A DNA stretch of 64,000 nt from Cupriavidus campinensis (GTDB lineage: Bacteria; Pseudomonadota; Gammaproteobacteria; Burkholderiales; Burkholderiaceae). The translations under genes were made by a program, and so were the position numbers. Location: the NCBI RefSeq assembly GCF_905397395.1, contig NZ_CAJPVH010000015.1, positions 42,786 to 106,785 of the forward strand, written 5' to 3'. Within the stretch, counting starts at the first letter, position 1. The number at the start of each line of letters is the position of its first letter. A model generated the notes under the pieces. The model was not told the origin of the DNA and searched no databases. It saw only the letters and a program-made list of their open reading frames with translations. This document shows positions 18,251 to 26,846 of the stretch, in pieces.

Positions 18251-18640
18251 GTGCACCTCGCCCCCGCCCAGCGTTTCAATGCCGAATTCCTGCCGCGCAT
18301 TATCGCGCGCATTCACGCGCTGTCTCACGGCACGCTTCAGACCGAGGTGCGGCCCGCCGACCGCCCGCATTTGCCCGCCTGCCTGCGGGTCTCCGCCGCA
18401 GCCCGCACCGGAGGCGGGCGCTATGCGCATCCGCTCGATATCACGCTGTCCTGGGATGGCTACGAGGTGGAGCGCCTGTTCGAGGCGGGCGGCGAATCGC
18501 GCTTTGCCGCCTATCTGGAAGCGCTGCCGGCCAAGCTCGATGCCTGGCAGGACGCCCGCCAGCTCGATCTGAACACGCGGACCCAGGCCGATCCGGCGGT
18601 GTTGATCGGCGGGCTCGATTTCGAGCATCTGCTGCGATAG
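18251..18640 (+). CDS. conserved-looking hypothetical protein, 129 residues
   Basis: A GTG-started reading frame without membrane segments or signal peptide. It reads as a soluble alpha/beta protein: RFNAEFLPRIIARIHALSHG, then VSAAARTGGGRYAHPLDITL, SWDGYEVERLFEAGGESRF and a C-terminal DPAVLIGGLDFEHLLR. Codon use and third-position GC match real genes here, and it fills the space between the tRNA-Gly and the convergent epimerase gene. I do not recognise a domain. The start is uncertain; no strong ribosome-binding site precedes the GTG. Confidence 0.6.
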   Translation: MHLAPAQRFNAEFLPRIIARIHALSHGTLQTEVRPADRPHLPACLRVSAAARTGGGRYAHPLDITLSWDGYEVERLFEAGGESRFAAYLEALPAKLDAWQDARQLDLNTRTQADPAVLIGGLDFEHLLR

Positions 18641-18652
18641 CCGCGCGGCGGC

Positions 18653-19546
18653 TCAGATCACCAGCCGGCAGACCGCCGCTTCCGTCTTGCCCGGTGCCAG
18701 CCACCGCAGTCCTTCTCCATTCCCGATCGCGTTGGGCAGCCCCAGCCACGGCTCCACGCAGTAGAAATCAGAATCTTCTCGCTCGGACCACGTCGTGATC
18801 GCGTGCCATGGCGCACGCCCCGGGACATTGAGGACGAAGTCGATCTCTCGCGCGGGCATCTGCAGCCGCAACGTGCCCGGCCCGCGCAGGACGTGGAAGG
18901 TGTCCTGCAGCCGGGCGTCATCCAGTCGGTAGGTGCGCTCGCCCGGTTCGGCGCCGGTCAGGCCGCCGTCCGGGGTTTGCCGCACGCGGTCTGCCGGCGG
19001 CAGGGACAGTCGGCTTGCCGACCGCTCCGCGTGAGGCAGCGCGAAGTAGAAATGATGGCCGGCGTACCACGGCAGCGGCGCCGAGCCTGTGTTCCTGACC
19101 TCCAGTTCTGCCTCCAGCCCTTCGGGCACGAGCCGGTAGCTAACCGTGAAGACGAAGTCGAACGGATAGCCCGCCCGTGTCGCATCGGACGAAGCCAGCG
19201 TCATGCTCACCGCAGACTCGGAGAAATCCGATACCGCGAACGCCATGTCGCGGGCAAAGCCGTGCTGGGGAAGCTCGCGTACCAGGCCGTCGGCATCGCG
19301 CCATTTCCCCGGTTCGCCGTCGACGAAATGCCGGCCGATAAACGGGAACAGCAGCGGGTTGCCGCCGCGCACCTTGGCCACGCGGGACCAGTCGGCATCG
19401 TCCGGCCAGTAAAGGATGTCCTGGCCGCGATGGACCCATCGCACCAGTCGGCCGCCATGCGCCGGCGCCAGCAGCAGGTAGTTGTCACCCGTGCCGATGC
19501 GCACCAGATCCTGCCCTTGAAAGCGTTCCATGCCGACCCGCGCCAT
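18653..19546 (-). CDS. aldose 1-epimerase family protein
   Basis: A 297-residue galactose-mutarotase-like beta-sandwich protein. LLAPAHGGRLVRWVHRGQDILYWP and GGNPLLFPFIGRHF mark the N-terminal part; YAGHHFYFALP carries a conserved His and the C-terminal part has FYCVEPWLGLPNAI, where the Glu is the expected general base. Such enzymes interconvert anomers of free sugars or hexose 6-phosphates (YeaD-like). ATG 19546 is favoured by GGGGGA seven bases upstream; the frame stays open further upstream without family similarity. Substrate unknown. Confidence 0.8.
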   Translation of the reverse strand: MARVGMERFQGQDLVRIGTGDNYLLLAPAHGGRLVRWVHRGQDILYWPDDADWSRVAKVRGGNPLLFPFIGRHFVDGEPGKWRDADGLVRELPQHGFARDMAFAVSDFSESAVSMTLASSDATRAGYPFDFVFTVSYRLVPEGLEAELEVRNTGSAPLPWYAGHHFYFALPHAERSASRLSLPPADRVRQTPDGGLTGAEPGERTYRLDDARLQDTFHVLRGPGTLRLQMPAREIDFVLNVPGRAPWHAITTWSEREDSDFYCVEPWLGLPNAIGNGEGLRWLAPGKTEAAVCRLVI

Positions 19547-19600
19547 GCGTATGTCCCCCGCAGAAATTCGGAAAACCACGAGGGTATCGCAACTTGCCCC

Positions 19601-19635
19601 TGGTACGCCTCGCCGGTACGCCTCGCAGGTACCCC
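19601..19635 (+). repeat. tandem 13-bp direct repeat (about 2.6 copies)
   Basis: TGGTACGCCTCGC (19601-19613) and CGGTACGCCTCGC (19614-19626) differ at one base and are followed by a partial copy, AGGTACCCC (19627-19635). They lie in the 262-base gap between the epimerase gene and the cupin gene. The repeat unit contains GGTAC; it may bind a regulator or be a simple slippage product. Confidence 0.6.
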
Positions 19636-19808
19636 TTTGGGGCGGGCCGCATCGTTTCGGCGCGCGCCGCCGATCAGCGCCGGTGCAGGCCACCGCCGCA
19701 CCCGTGCGCGAGGGTCCCTGCCCGCCACATTCGCCCCATTCTCGCCCGGCGCGAATGTTGCAGCGCAAGAGGGCCTTGCCGCCATGCTTCGCTGATCAGG
19801 AGGTCACC

Positions 19809-20306
19809 ATGTCACAGCTCCCCCCGAGCCAGACGACCGCACTGCTGTCGCCGGCCCAATCCCCCACAGACTTTTCTCATGTACGGCCGCGCGACACGGC
19901 TTTTGTCGACCAGGGTTTGAGAGATTTCTTCCTCTACCGCGATCTCGGCATTGCCGATGCCACGCACGGCAAGGTGCTCGTGCAACTGGTGAAGGCCAAC
20001 CTGCCGCCGCAGCAGGGCACCGGCTGGCACCGGCACGTGGCGGATTTCCACATCGTGCTCATGCTCAAGGGCTGGGCGCGCTTCATGTACGAGGACAAGG
20101 AGACGCTGGTCGCCGCCGGCGACTGCGTGCACCAGCGGCCCGGCATTACGCACTACCTGTTCGACTATTCGCCGGACATGGAATACCTGGAGATCGTCGG
20201 CCCCGCCGATTTCAAGACCATCGATGCGCCCGCGCCGTGCCCCGTGCCCGCTGTCACACCCTGGGCGTCGTCCGGTACCGAATCCTGGCGCGACGTGCCG
20301 GTCTGA
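19809..20306 (+). CDS. cupin domain protein
   Basis: A 165-residue cupin. The beta-barrel metal motifs are GTGWHRHVADFHIVLMLKGW (motif 1, with His-x-His) and GDCVHQRPGITHYLFDYSPD (motif 2, with His). It probably binds a divalent metal; whether it is an enzyme or a sensor of small ligands is not known. ATG 19809 has an excellent AGGAGGT site five bases upstream. It stands alone, with tandem 13-bp repeats about 170 bases upstream and phaZ convergent downstream. Confidence 0.85.
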   Translation: MSQLPPSQTTALLSPAQSPTDFSHVRPRDTAFVDQGLRDFFLYRDLGIADATHGKVLVQLVKANLPPQQGTGWHRHVADFHIVLMLKGWARFMYEDKETLVAAGDCVHQRPGITHYLFDYSPDMEYLEIVGPADFKTIDAPAPCPVPAVTPWASSGTESWRDVPV

Positions 20307-20337
20307 ACCGCGCGCGACCGGCCATCCGTAATTCTCG

Positions 20338-21552
20338 CTATTCGGCCATGTAGATCGTTTCGCGCACCAGCGGATATACCTGCGCCTCCCAGTGCCTGCC
20401 GTTGAACACGCCGTAGTGCCCCACACCGGTCTGGATGTGATGCATGCGCATGTAGGGGCGCACGTTCGTACACAGGTCCTGCGCCGCCATGGTCTGGCCG
20501 ATGGCGCAGATGTCGTCGCGCTCGCCCTCCACGGTGAGCAGCGCCGTGCGGCGGATGGCCTGCGTGGCCACGCGGCGGCCGGCTACGTCGAGCAGGCCCT
20601 GCGCGAGCAGAAATCGCTGGAATACGAGGCTCACGGTCTCGAGGTAGAACTCGGCCGTGAGGTCCATGGTGGCGAAGTACTCGGCGTAGAAGGTCTGGAT
20701 GGCATCGGCCTTGTCGTGCTCGCCGCGTGCGCGCAGGTCGTAGAGGTCGCGCAGGGCTTGCTCGTGGCGCTCCCGGTTCATGCTCATGAACGCGATCAAC
20801 TGCACGAAGCCCGGATACACGCGACGCGTGGCGCCCGGAAAGCGCCACGGCACGTAGCCGATCAGTGTCGATTCGAACCACTCGATGGGCCGGCTCATGG
20901 CCAGCTCGTTGACCTTGGTCGGATTCACGCGTGCGTCGATCGGGCCAGCCATCAGCGTCAGGCTCGGCGGCTGCGCCGGGTCGCCGTCCTCGGCCATCAG
21001 CGCCACCGCCGCCAGCGCTGCCACGGTGGGCTGGCACACGGCCATCAGGTGGGTATGGCCGCCCAGCGCGTGCAGGAAGGTGATCAGGTGCTGCACGTAT
21101 TCATCGAAGCCAAACCGTCCGTACAGCACCGGGACGTCGCGCGGGTTGTGCCAGTCCGTAATGTAGACGTCATGGTCGCGGAGCATGGTTTCCACCGTGC
21201 CGCGCAGCAGCGTGGCGAAGTGGCCGGACATCGGCGCCACCAGCAGCACGCGCGGCTGCGCGGGCGCGCCTTCGCGGCGGAAGCGCAGCAGGGTGCAGAA
21301 CGGCGTGCGTGTGACGATTTCCTCGACGACCGATACCTCGTCGCCATTCACGCGCACGCTATGAATGGCGAACGGCGGCCGGTAGTGGGTCAGGCGGGCC
21401 AGCGCCAGCACCTCGCAGGCGGCGCGGACGGATCTCAACGGTTCGCATTCGTCGGCGCCGGGATAGCCGGCGATCAGCGTGGCGGCGATATCGGCCAGGG
21501 AGCAGGCCGGCTGCATCATGTCCGCGTAGGTCTGGTAGGCCTGATAGAGCAT
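20338..21552 (-). CDS. phaZ: intracellular polyhydroxyalkanoate depolymerase
   Basis: A 404-residue alpha/beta hydrolase of the PhaZa1 type, which mobilises native poly(3-hydroxybutyrate) granules in the cytoplasm. There is no signal peptide. The nucleophile elbow reads MAVCQPT with Cys173 in place of the usual lipase Ser, the hallmark of the Cupriavidus intracellular enzymes (Cys183 in C. necator PhaZa1); Asp in VEGERDD and His in TGVGHYGVFNGRHW complete the likely triad. With acetoacetyl-CoA synthetase just downstream in this window, it fits a storage-polymer degradation role. Cupriavidus species have several paralogues, so the exact copy cannot be named. Confidence 0.9.
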   Translation of the reverse strand: MLYQAYQTYADMMQPACSLADIAATLIAGYPGADECEPLRSVRAACEVLALARLTHYRPPFAIHSVRVNGDEVSVVEEIVTRTPFCTLLRFRREGAPAQPRVLLVAPMSGHFATLLRGTVETMLRDHDVYITDWHNPRDVPVLYGRFGFDEYVQHLITFLHALGGHTHLMAVCQPTVAALAAVALMAEDGDPAQPPSLTLMAGPIDARVNPTKVNELAMSRPIEWFESTLIGYVPWRFPGATRRVYPGFVQLIAFMSMNRERHEQALRDLYDLRARGEHDKADAIQTFYAEYFATMDLTAEFYLETVSLVFQRFLLAQGLLDVAGRRVATQAIRRTALLTVEGERDDICAIGQTMAAQDLCTNVRPYMRMHHIQTGVGHYGVFNGRHWEAQVYPLVRETIYMAE

Positions 21553-21633
21553 TGCTCGATTTCCTCCGCGGCATGGCGCCTCGCCTCATGTAATCGTAGT
21601 GCGCCGCAATATATATGCCACCGATAATTGAAC

Positions 21634-21650
21634 TTGGCACGCCGCTTGCG
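21634..21650 (+). promoter_or_regulatory. sigma-54-like promoter element
   Basis: TTGGCACG (21634-21641), CCGC, TTGC (21646-21649): the -24 and -12 elements match the sigma-54 consensus TGGCACG-N4-TTGC except for the G after TTGC. It points toward the glutathione transferase gene, about 200 bases downstream. Sequence match only; no enhancer site was identified. Confidence 0.4.
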
Positions 21651-21850
21651 CGTGGCGAGTGGCATGACAAGCAGGGCAGAGGGAGTGCGGCAAGGGGCGC
21701 TTCCACAGGCCATGCGCCACTTCCGGTGGCGTGATGTGGCCTCGGACTGGTGCCGCGCCGCGCACCGCACGGGTGCTTGGCGATGCGGCATCCGCCACCG
21801 ATACTGCAAACGATGCATCGCGCACTGGCCCGGGGGGCCGAGGAGGCATG

Positions 21851-22507
21851 ATGGCGAAGACCACGCTGACCATCAGCAGCAAGACCTATTCGTCCTGGTC
21901 GCTGCGCGGCTGGTTGCTGGCCCGGTTCGCGGGCCTGGAGTTCGAGGAAGTGCTGGTGTCGCCCGAAGATCCGGCGGCGCGTGCCGAAATCCTGCTGCTG
22001 TCGCCGTCGATCCTCGTGCCCTGCCTGCGCCATCAGGGCGTGACGGTGTGGGACACGCTGGCGATCGCCGAATACCTCAATGAGATTCGTCCCAAGGCGG
22101 GACTGCTGCCCGACGACCTGGTCGCGCGCGCCCACTGCCGGGCTATCTGCGGCGAGATGCATTCCGGCTTCGCGGCGATGCGCGCCGCCTTGCCGATGAA
22201 TCTCAAGGGACATTTTCCCGGGCTTAAGGTCTGGTCGCGCGCCCAGGCCGACATCGACCGCATCGTCACGATCTGGACCGAGTGCCTGACCCGCTACGGC
22301 GGCCCGTACCTGTTCGGCGAGCGCCGCACCATGGCGGACGCGATGTACGCGCCCGTGGTCACGCGCTTCGTCACCTATGGCGTGATGCTCGACCCGGAGC
22401 CGGTGGCCTACTGCAAGGCCATCCTCGCCATGCCCGAGATGCAGGAGTGGATCAGCGCCGCGCGCGAGGAGCCCGACGAGATCAGCGAACTCGACGTCGA
22501 ATTCTGA
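21851..22507 (+). CDS. glutathione S-transferase family protein
   Basis: A 218-residue GST. The N-terminal thioredoxin-like domain holds TISSKTYSSWSLRGWLLARF, in which a Ser in SSWSLR is the probable glutathione-activating residue, as in zeta/theta-like bacterial GSTs, plus ILVPCLRH and DTLAIAEYLNE. The helical C-terminal domain follows. ATG 21851 is preferred because AGGAGG lies four bases upstream; an ATG directly before it (21848) is too close. The electrophile or thiol substrate is unknown. Convergent with the acetoacetyl-CoA synthetase gene. Confidence 0.85.
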   Translation: MAKTTLTISSKTYSSWSLRGWLLARFAGLEFEEVLVSPEDPAARAEILLLSPSILVPCLRHQGVTVWDTLAIAEYLNEIRPKAGLLPDDLVARAHCRAICGEMHSGFAAMRAALPMNLKGHFPGLKVWSRAQADIDRIVTIWTECLTRYGGPYLFGERRTMADAMYAPVVTRFVTYGVMLDPEPVAYCKAILAMPEMQEWISAAREEPDEISELDVEF

Positions 22508-22531
22508 TCCTTTCCGATCCTTCTCCCGGCC

Positions 22532-24532
22532 CTAGGCGGCCGCCGTCCTCGCCAGATAGGTGGCCGCGTAGGCAAAGTACCAGTCCAGGCAGTCCGGATT
22601 GGCCATTGCGTCGCGGTTGGCGATCTGTTCCGGCGGATGGCCGAGCAGCAGCTTCTTGATCGGCACCTCCATCTTCTTGCCGGACAGCGTGCGCGGCACG
22701 CCGGGCACCTGCACGATGTCATTCGGCACATGGCGCGATGACAGCCCGGCGCGAATCCGCGCCCGCAGCGTGTCGCGTAGCGCCTCATCGAGCACATTCC
22801 CCTCGCGCAGCACGACGAAGAGCGGCATGTACGACTCGCGGCCCAGGTATTCGAGATCGACCACCATGCTGTCGAGCACGTCGGGAAGCTCTTCCACCAC
22901 GCGATACAGCTCGCTGGTGCCCATGCGGATGCCATGCCGGTTGATCGTGGCGTCCGAGCGCCCGTAGATGATGGCACCGCCGCGCGGCGTGATGCGAATC
23001 CAGTCGCCGTGGCGCCAGGCGTTCGGATAGGTGTCGAAGTAGCTGTCGCGGTAGCGCTTGCCGTCGGCGTCGCCCCAGAGGTAGAGCGGCATCGACGGCA
23101 TCGGCTCGGTGCAGACCAGTTCGCCCACCGCGTCGATCATCGGCCGGCCCTGTTCGTCGAAGGCTTCCACCTTGGCGCCCAGGCAGCGGCACTGCATTTC
23201 GCCCGCGTACACCGGCAGCAGCGGACAGCCCGCCACGAACGAGCCGGCGAAGTCGGTGCCGCCGGACATCGGCGCAAGCCAGATGTCGGCGCGCACGTGG
23301 CGATAAATCCACTCATAGGCCTCTTCGGGCAGCGGCGAGCCGGTGGAGCCCAGCCCGCGCAGCCGGGACACATCGGCAAAGGCGGCCGGCTCCAGCCGGG
23401 TCTTCATGCAGTTGGTGAAAAACGCGGCGCCGGCGCCGAACATCGTCACGCGCGCGTCATCGACGAAACGCCACAGCACGCCGGCGTCCGGCCAGGCGGG
23501 GTTGCCGTCGTAGAGCGCCACGGTGGTGCCGAGCAGCAGGCCGCCTACCTGCGCGTTCCACATGATCCAGCCGCTGCTGCTGTACCAGTGGAAGACGTCG
23601 TCCGGGCCGAGGTTGTTGTGGAACGCCAGCAGCTTGAGCTGCTCGATGACGATGCCGCCGTGGCCATGGACGATCGGCTTGGGCATGCCGGTGGTGCCGG
23701 ACGAGTAGACGATCCAGAGCGGATGGTCGAACGGTACCGGCTCGATGCGCAGCGGCTCGTCATGCGCCAGCACCTCCGCCCAGTCGTGGCGGCGGACCGG
23801 GCCGGCTACGTCGACTTCGCTGCCGATGGCCGGAATCAGCACGAGGTCGGTCAGCGAGGGCAGGGCGGCGACGAGATCGGCGATCACCGGCGCGCGGTCG
23901 TAGGTCTTGCCGCCGTAGCGGTAGCCGTCGACGGCAATCAGCACCTTGGGCGCAATCTGCCGAAAGCGGTCGATCACGGCCACCTGGCCCATGTCCGGCG
24001 CGCAGCCGGACCAGACCGCGCCCAGGCTGGCCGTGGCCAGGAAGGCGACGATCGTGGCCGGCACGTTGGGCAGGTAGCCGGCCACGCGGTCACCCGGCGT
24101 CACGCCCATCGCGCGCAGGGCATGGGCGAGGGAGGCGACCTGGGCTTCCAGGGCATCCCAGCTCACGTCGGCCAGCGGCTGGGCCTCGCCGGCATGGCGG
24201 ATGGCCGGGCGCTGGCGTGCCTCCCCGGTGCCGGCGTGGCGGAAGACCTGCTGGACGTAATTGAGCGTGGCGCCTTCGAACCAGCGCGCACCGGGCATGG
24301 TGCGGCGGTCCAGCACGCGCCGGGCGGGGGTGTCGAAGTGGAGGTCGAAGTAGACGCGGATGGCGTCCCAGAACGCCTCGATGTCGGTGACCGACCAGCG
24401 CCAGAGGCTGTCGTAGTCATCGAAGGCGAGGCCGCGCTCGCGGCGCAGCCATGTGATGAAAGCGGCCAGCTGGCTGCTCTCGGCAAAGTTGGCGGACGGC
24501 GTCCACATCAGCTTTCCGGATGCCACGGTCAT
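22532..24532 (-). CDS. acetoacetate-CoA ligase
   Basis: A 666-residue adenylate-forming enzyme (acetoacetyl-CoA synthetase type, distinct from acetyl-CoA synthetase). The ATP-binding P-loop is YSSGTTGMPKPIVHG, the A5-type motif MSGGTDFAG is present, YGRSDATINRHGIRMGTSE is the hinge region, and the C-terminal catalytic Lys is in TLSGKKMEVPIKK. It activates acetoacetate, the oxidation product of 3-hydroxybutyrate, for re-entry into central metabolism, a good partner for the PHB depolymerase nearby. The start MTVASGKLMWTPSANF is typical of the family. Confidence 0.92.
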   Translation of the reverse strand: MTVASGKLMWTPSANFAESSQLAAFITWLRRERGLAFDDYDSLWRWSVTDIEAFWDAIRVYFDLHFDTPARRVLDRRTMPGARWFEGATLNYVQQVFRHAGTGEARQRPAIRHAGEAQPLADVSWDALEAQVASLAHALRAMGVTPGDRVAGYLPNVPATIVAFLATASLGAVWSGCAPDMGQVAVIDRFRQIAPKVLIAVDGYRYGGKTYDRAPVIADLVAALPSLTDLVLIPAIGSEVDVAGPVRRHDWAEVLAHDEPLRIEPVPFDHPLWIVYSSGTTGMPKPIVHGHGGIVIEQLKLLAFHNNLGPDDVFHWYSSSGWIMWNAQVGGLLLGTTVALYDGNPAWPDAGVLWRFVDDARVTMFGAGAAFFTNCMKTRLEPAAFADVSRLRGLGSTGSPLPEEAYEWIYRHVRADIWLAPMSGGTDFAGSFVAGCPLLPVYAGEMQCRCLGAKVEAFDEQGRPMIDAVGELVCTEPMPSMPLYLWGDADGKRYRDSYFDTYPNAWRHGDWIRITPRGGAIIYGRSDATINRHGIRMGTSELYRVVEELPDVLDSMVVDLEYLGRESYMPLFVVLREGNVLDEALRDTLRARIRAGLSSRHVPNDIVQVPGVPRTLSGKKMEVPIKKLLLGHPPEQIANRDAMANPDCLDWYFAYAATYLARTAAA

Positions 24533-24651
24533 GCCTGTCTCCTCCTCTTCCCGTCTGCGCGGGGGTTTGGGGTGCGCCGCTGGTTTGTCGCTGGTGCGTT
24601 GACAGCAGCGGCGCGGCGCGATGCGTGGTCACATCATAACCGTCTCCGGCG

Positions 24652-26202
24652 TCACCTGGCGGCGCCGCCCGATTCGAACAGCGTGCCCCACATGGCGTCC
24701 ACCCGTGCCTTGACGGCCGGGTCCATCGAGATCGTCCGGCCCCATTCGCGGGTGGTCTCGCCGGGCCACTTGTCGGTGGCGTCGATGCCCATCTTCGAGC
24801 CCAGGCCCGAGACCGGCGAGGCGAAGTCGAGGTAGTCGATGGGCGTGTTGTCGACCATCACCGTGTCGCGGCTCGGGTCCACCCGGGTGGTGATCGCCCA
24901 GATGACCTCCTTCCAGTCGCGCACGTCCACATCGTCATCCACCACGACGATGAACTTCGTATACATGAACTGGCGCAGGAAGCTCCAGACGCCGAACATC
25001 ACCCGTTTGGCGTGGCCGGCGTACTGCTTTTTCATCCGCACCAGCGCCATGCGGTAGCTGCACCCCTCGGGCGGCAGGTAGAAATCGGTGATTTCCGGGA
25101 ACTGCTTCTGGAGCAGCGGCACGAAGACCTCGTTCAGCGCCACGCCCAGCACGGCGGGCTCGTCGGGCGGCTTGCCGGTGTAGGTGGAGTGGTAGATGGG
25201 GTCGCGCCGCATGGTGATGCGGTCGATCGTGAAGACCGGGAACCAGTCCTGCTCGTTGTAATAGCCGGTGTGGTCGCCGTAGGGGCCCTCCAGTGCATGC
25301 TGGTAGCCGGACGGATGGGCCGGGTCGGGCTGGATGTGGCCTTCGAGGATGATCTCGGCCGAGGCCGGCACGGACAATTCGGACAAGGTCGGCGTCAGGC
25401 AGCCGGCCAGCGCGGTGCGGCTGCCGCGCAGCAGGCCGGCGAACTGGTATTCGGAGAGCGTGTCGGGCACCGGGGTCACGGCGCCGAGGATGGTGGCTGG
25501 GTCCGCGCCCAGCGCGACGGCGATCGGGAAGGGCTTGCCGGGGTTGGCGAGCGCGTGCTCGCGGAAGTCCAGCGCGCCGCCGCGATGCGCCAGCCAGCGC
25601 ATGATCACCTGGTTGCGGCTGATGACCTGCTGGCGGTAGATGCCCAGGTTCTGGCGCTTCTTGTGCGGGCCCTTGGTGACTACCAGGCCCCAGGTGATCA
25701 GCGGGGCGGCATCGCCGGGCCAGCAGGTCTGGATCGGCAGGCGGCCCAGGTCAACGTCGTTGCCTTCCCAGACGATCTCCTGGCAAGCCGGGCTGCTCAC
25801 GCGCTTGGGCGCCATGTCCCACACTGACTTGGCCAGCGTGAACAGCTTGCCGGCCTCACGCAGGCCGCGCGGCGGCTCAGGTTCCTTGAGCGCGGAGAGT
25901 ACCCGGCCGATGTCGCGCAGGTCTTCGAGCGAGTTGGCGCCCATGCCCATCGCCACCCTGCGTGTCGTGCCGAACAGATTGGCGAGCACTGGCACCTTAT
26001 AGATAGCGTCATGGCCCGCGCCGGCATCGTTCCGAGATTGCACGCTCGGCTTCTCGAAGAGCACGGCGGGACCTTCCGCGCGCAGCAGGCGGTCGCAAAT
26101 CTCCGTCATTTCGAGGTTGGGCGAGACCGGCGTGGCGATCCGTTTCAGCTCGCCAAGCTGTTCCAGTTGGCCGATGAAATCGCGCAAGTCTTTGTATTGC
26201 AT
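24652..26202 (-). CDS. ubiD: 4-hydroxy-3-polyprenylbenzoate decarboxylase
   Basis: A 516-residue prenylated-FMN-dependent decarboxylase of ubiquinone biosynthesis, slightly longer than the E. coli enzyme (497). [22 protein letters not shown] starts the protein, [11 protein letters not shown] and [16 protein letters not shown] are characteristic, and [30 protein letters not shown] C-terminal sequence includes the conserved acid residues. ATG 26202 coincides with the family N-terminus; the frame is open a little further upstream. The flavin prenyltransferase UbiX, needed to make its cofactor, is not in the window. Confidence 0.93.
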   Translation of the reverse strand: MQYKDLRDFIGQLEQLGELKRIATPVSPNLEMTEICDRLLRAEGPAVLFEKPSVQSRNDAGAGHDAIYKVPVLANLFGTTRRVAMGMGANSLEDLRDIGRVLSALKEPEPPRGLREAGKLFTLAKSVWDMAPKRVSSPACQEIVWEGNDVDLGRLPIQTCWPGDAAPLITWGLVVTKGPHKKRQNLGIYRQQVISRNQVIMRWLAHRGGALDFREHALANPGKPFPIAVALGADPATILGAVTPVPDTLSEYQFAGLLRGSRTALAGCLTPTLSELSVPASAEIILEGHIQPDPAHPSGYQHALEGPYGDHTGYYNEQDWFPVFTIDRITMRRDPIYHSTYTGKPPDEPAVLGVALNEVFVPLLQKQFPEITDFYLPPEGCSYRMALVRMKKQYAGHAKRVMFGVWSFLRQFMYTKFIVVVDDDVDVRDWKEVIWAITTRVDPSRDTVMVDNTPIDYLDFASPVSGLGSKMGIDATDKWPGETTREWGRTISMDPAVKARVDAMWGTLFESGGAAR

Positions 26203-26468
26203 AGTGAAATCTGTGAAGGTTGCCGCGCTGCGCCAATCCATGGCGTGCCCTGGCGAGGTGTGTGACGATACACATCAGCGTTCGGCGGCGCAAAAAAATC
26301 GTGTCGGAAGCGTACGAGAAATGTAAATTTTTGGCGGCCTGGGCAGGTCCTCAAAGGAAGGGTAACCCTAGGCCAGTCCTACGATTCCGAGCTTCCGGGT
26401 GATGTAGCCGCCGCTTAAATAACGTCGTTACATATTTCCAAAAGTAGTGACATGTTGAATCGTTATGC

Positions 26469-26497
26469 TTGACGGGTTATAAAAGGGTTCCTACAAT
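26469..26497 (+). promoter_or_regulatory. near-consensus sigma-70 promoter
   Basis: TTGACG (26469-26474), a 17-base spacer, and TACAAT (26492-26497). Transcription should start near 26503-26505. This is one of the two best promoter matches in the window, the other being that of tRNA-Lys, which hints at a highly expressed product. Confidence 0.7.
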
Positions 26498-26503
26498 CCG
26501 GTC

Positions 26504-26697
26504 TGCTCTGTGGGGTGTTGCGCCGCAACATGGCTTTGAGGCTTCTGTCAAGAGGCACTCTTTAAAAAGGCCAGCGTGACCACACCTCCTTTGACCGTGA
26601 TCGCGGTACGTGTAGCAAGCGTGCGCGGCGGGGTCGTCCGGCGGGATGCCGGGGCGTAAAGAGTCTTTAGTGGCAGGGTGCGTTTCCCCAAGAGCGT
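26504..26697 (+). ncRNA. candidate structured non-coding RNA, possibly 6S-like
   Basis: Starting just after the strong promoter, about 194 bases can form an extended hairpin: GCTCT..GGGG (26505-26515) pairs with CCCC-A-AGAGC (26686-26695); GCGCC (26520-26524) pairs with GGTGC (26677-26681); then a large asymmetric bubble; then ACTCTTTA (26557-26564) pairs perfectly with TAAAGAGT (26657-26664), closing an apical region with a CCGGC-GGGAT-GCCGG hairpin (26638-26652). A closing stem, a central bubble and a total length near 184 bases are the architecture of 6S RNA, the sigma-70 RNA polymerase regulator. An alternative is a long structured leader of the downstream gene. No U-run terminator follows. 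Folding was done by eye. Confidence 0.45.
26516..26530 (+). repeat. 15-base palindrome near the transcript start
   Basis: TGTTGCG-C-CGCAACA is a perfect inverted repeat at about +12 to +27 of the predicted transcript. It may be a repressor site or an alternative fold of the RNA candidate, in which part of it pairs elsewhere. Confidence 0.5.
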
Positions 26698-26846
26698 ACC
26701 CTGTTTCTCGTTGGGCGCATGGGGAGCGCCCGCCAACAGGTGCTGGACACCCCTGCTAGGTGGCGCAGCATCCTTACTTGAGTACGTTGAGATCGGGCAC
26801 GCGTGGCAGTTCGCACGCGCGCCGCGGGCAGCGGATGGAGGTAAGT

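Larger units (their letters stand above)
26203..26846. other. 644-base intergenic region between divergent ubiD and lytic transglycosylase genes
   Basis: The first 265 bases are relatively AT-rich and must hold the ubiD promoter on the minus strand; I see no clear hexamer pair there. From 26469 there is a near-perfect promoter on the plus strand followed by about 195 bases able to fold into one long hairpin (described separately). The last 150 bases contain GGTGCTG...CAGCATCC complementarity and no convincing reading frame; they are probably the untranslated leader of the lytic transglycosylase gene. Confidence 0.6.

Noticed and set aside
22934..24835. A 633-codon plus-strand reading frame
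   Set aside because: It lies antisense to the acetoacetyl-CoA synthetase gene, has Arg/Ala/Gly/His-rich composition typical of antisense frames in GC-rich DNA and no recognisable domain.
26530..26660. Two tiny frames (11 codons from ATG 26530 and 27 codons from GTG 26576) in the promoter-proximal RNA
   Set aside because: Weak ribosome-binding sites and no leader-peptide pattern such as a run of one amino acid; the RNA structure explains the region better.
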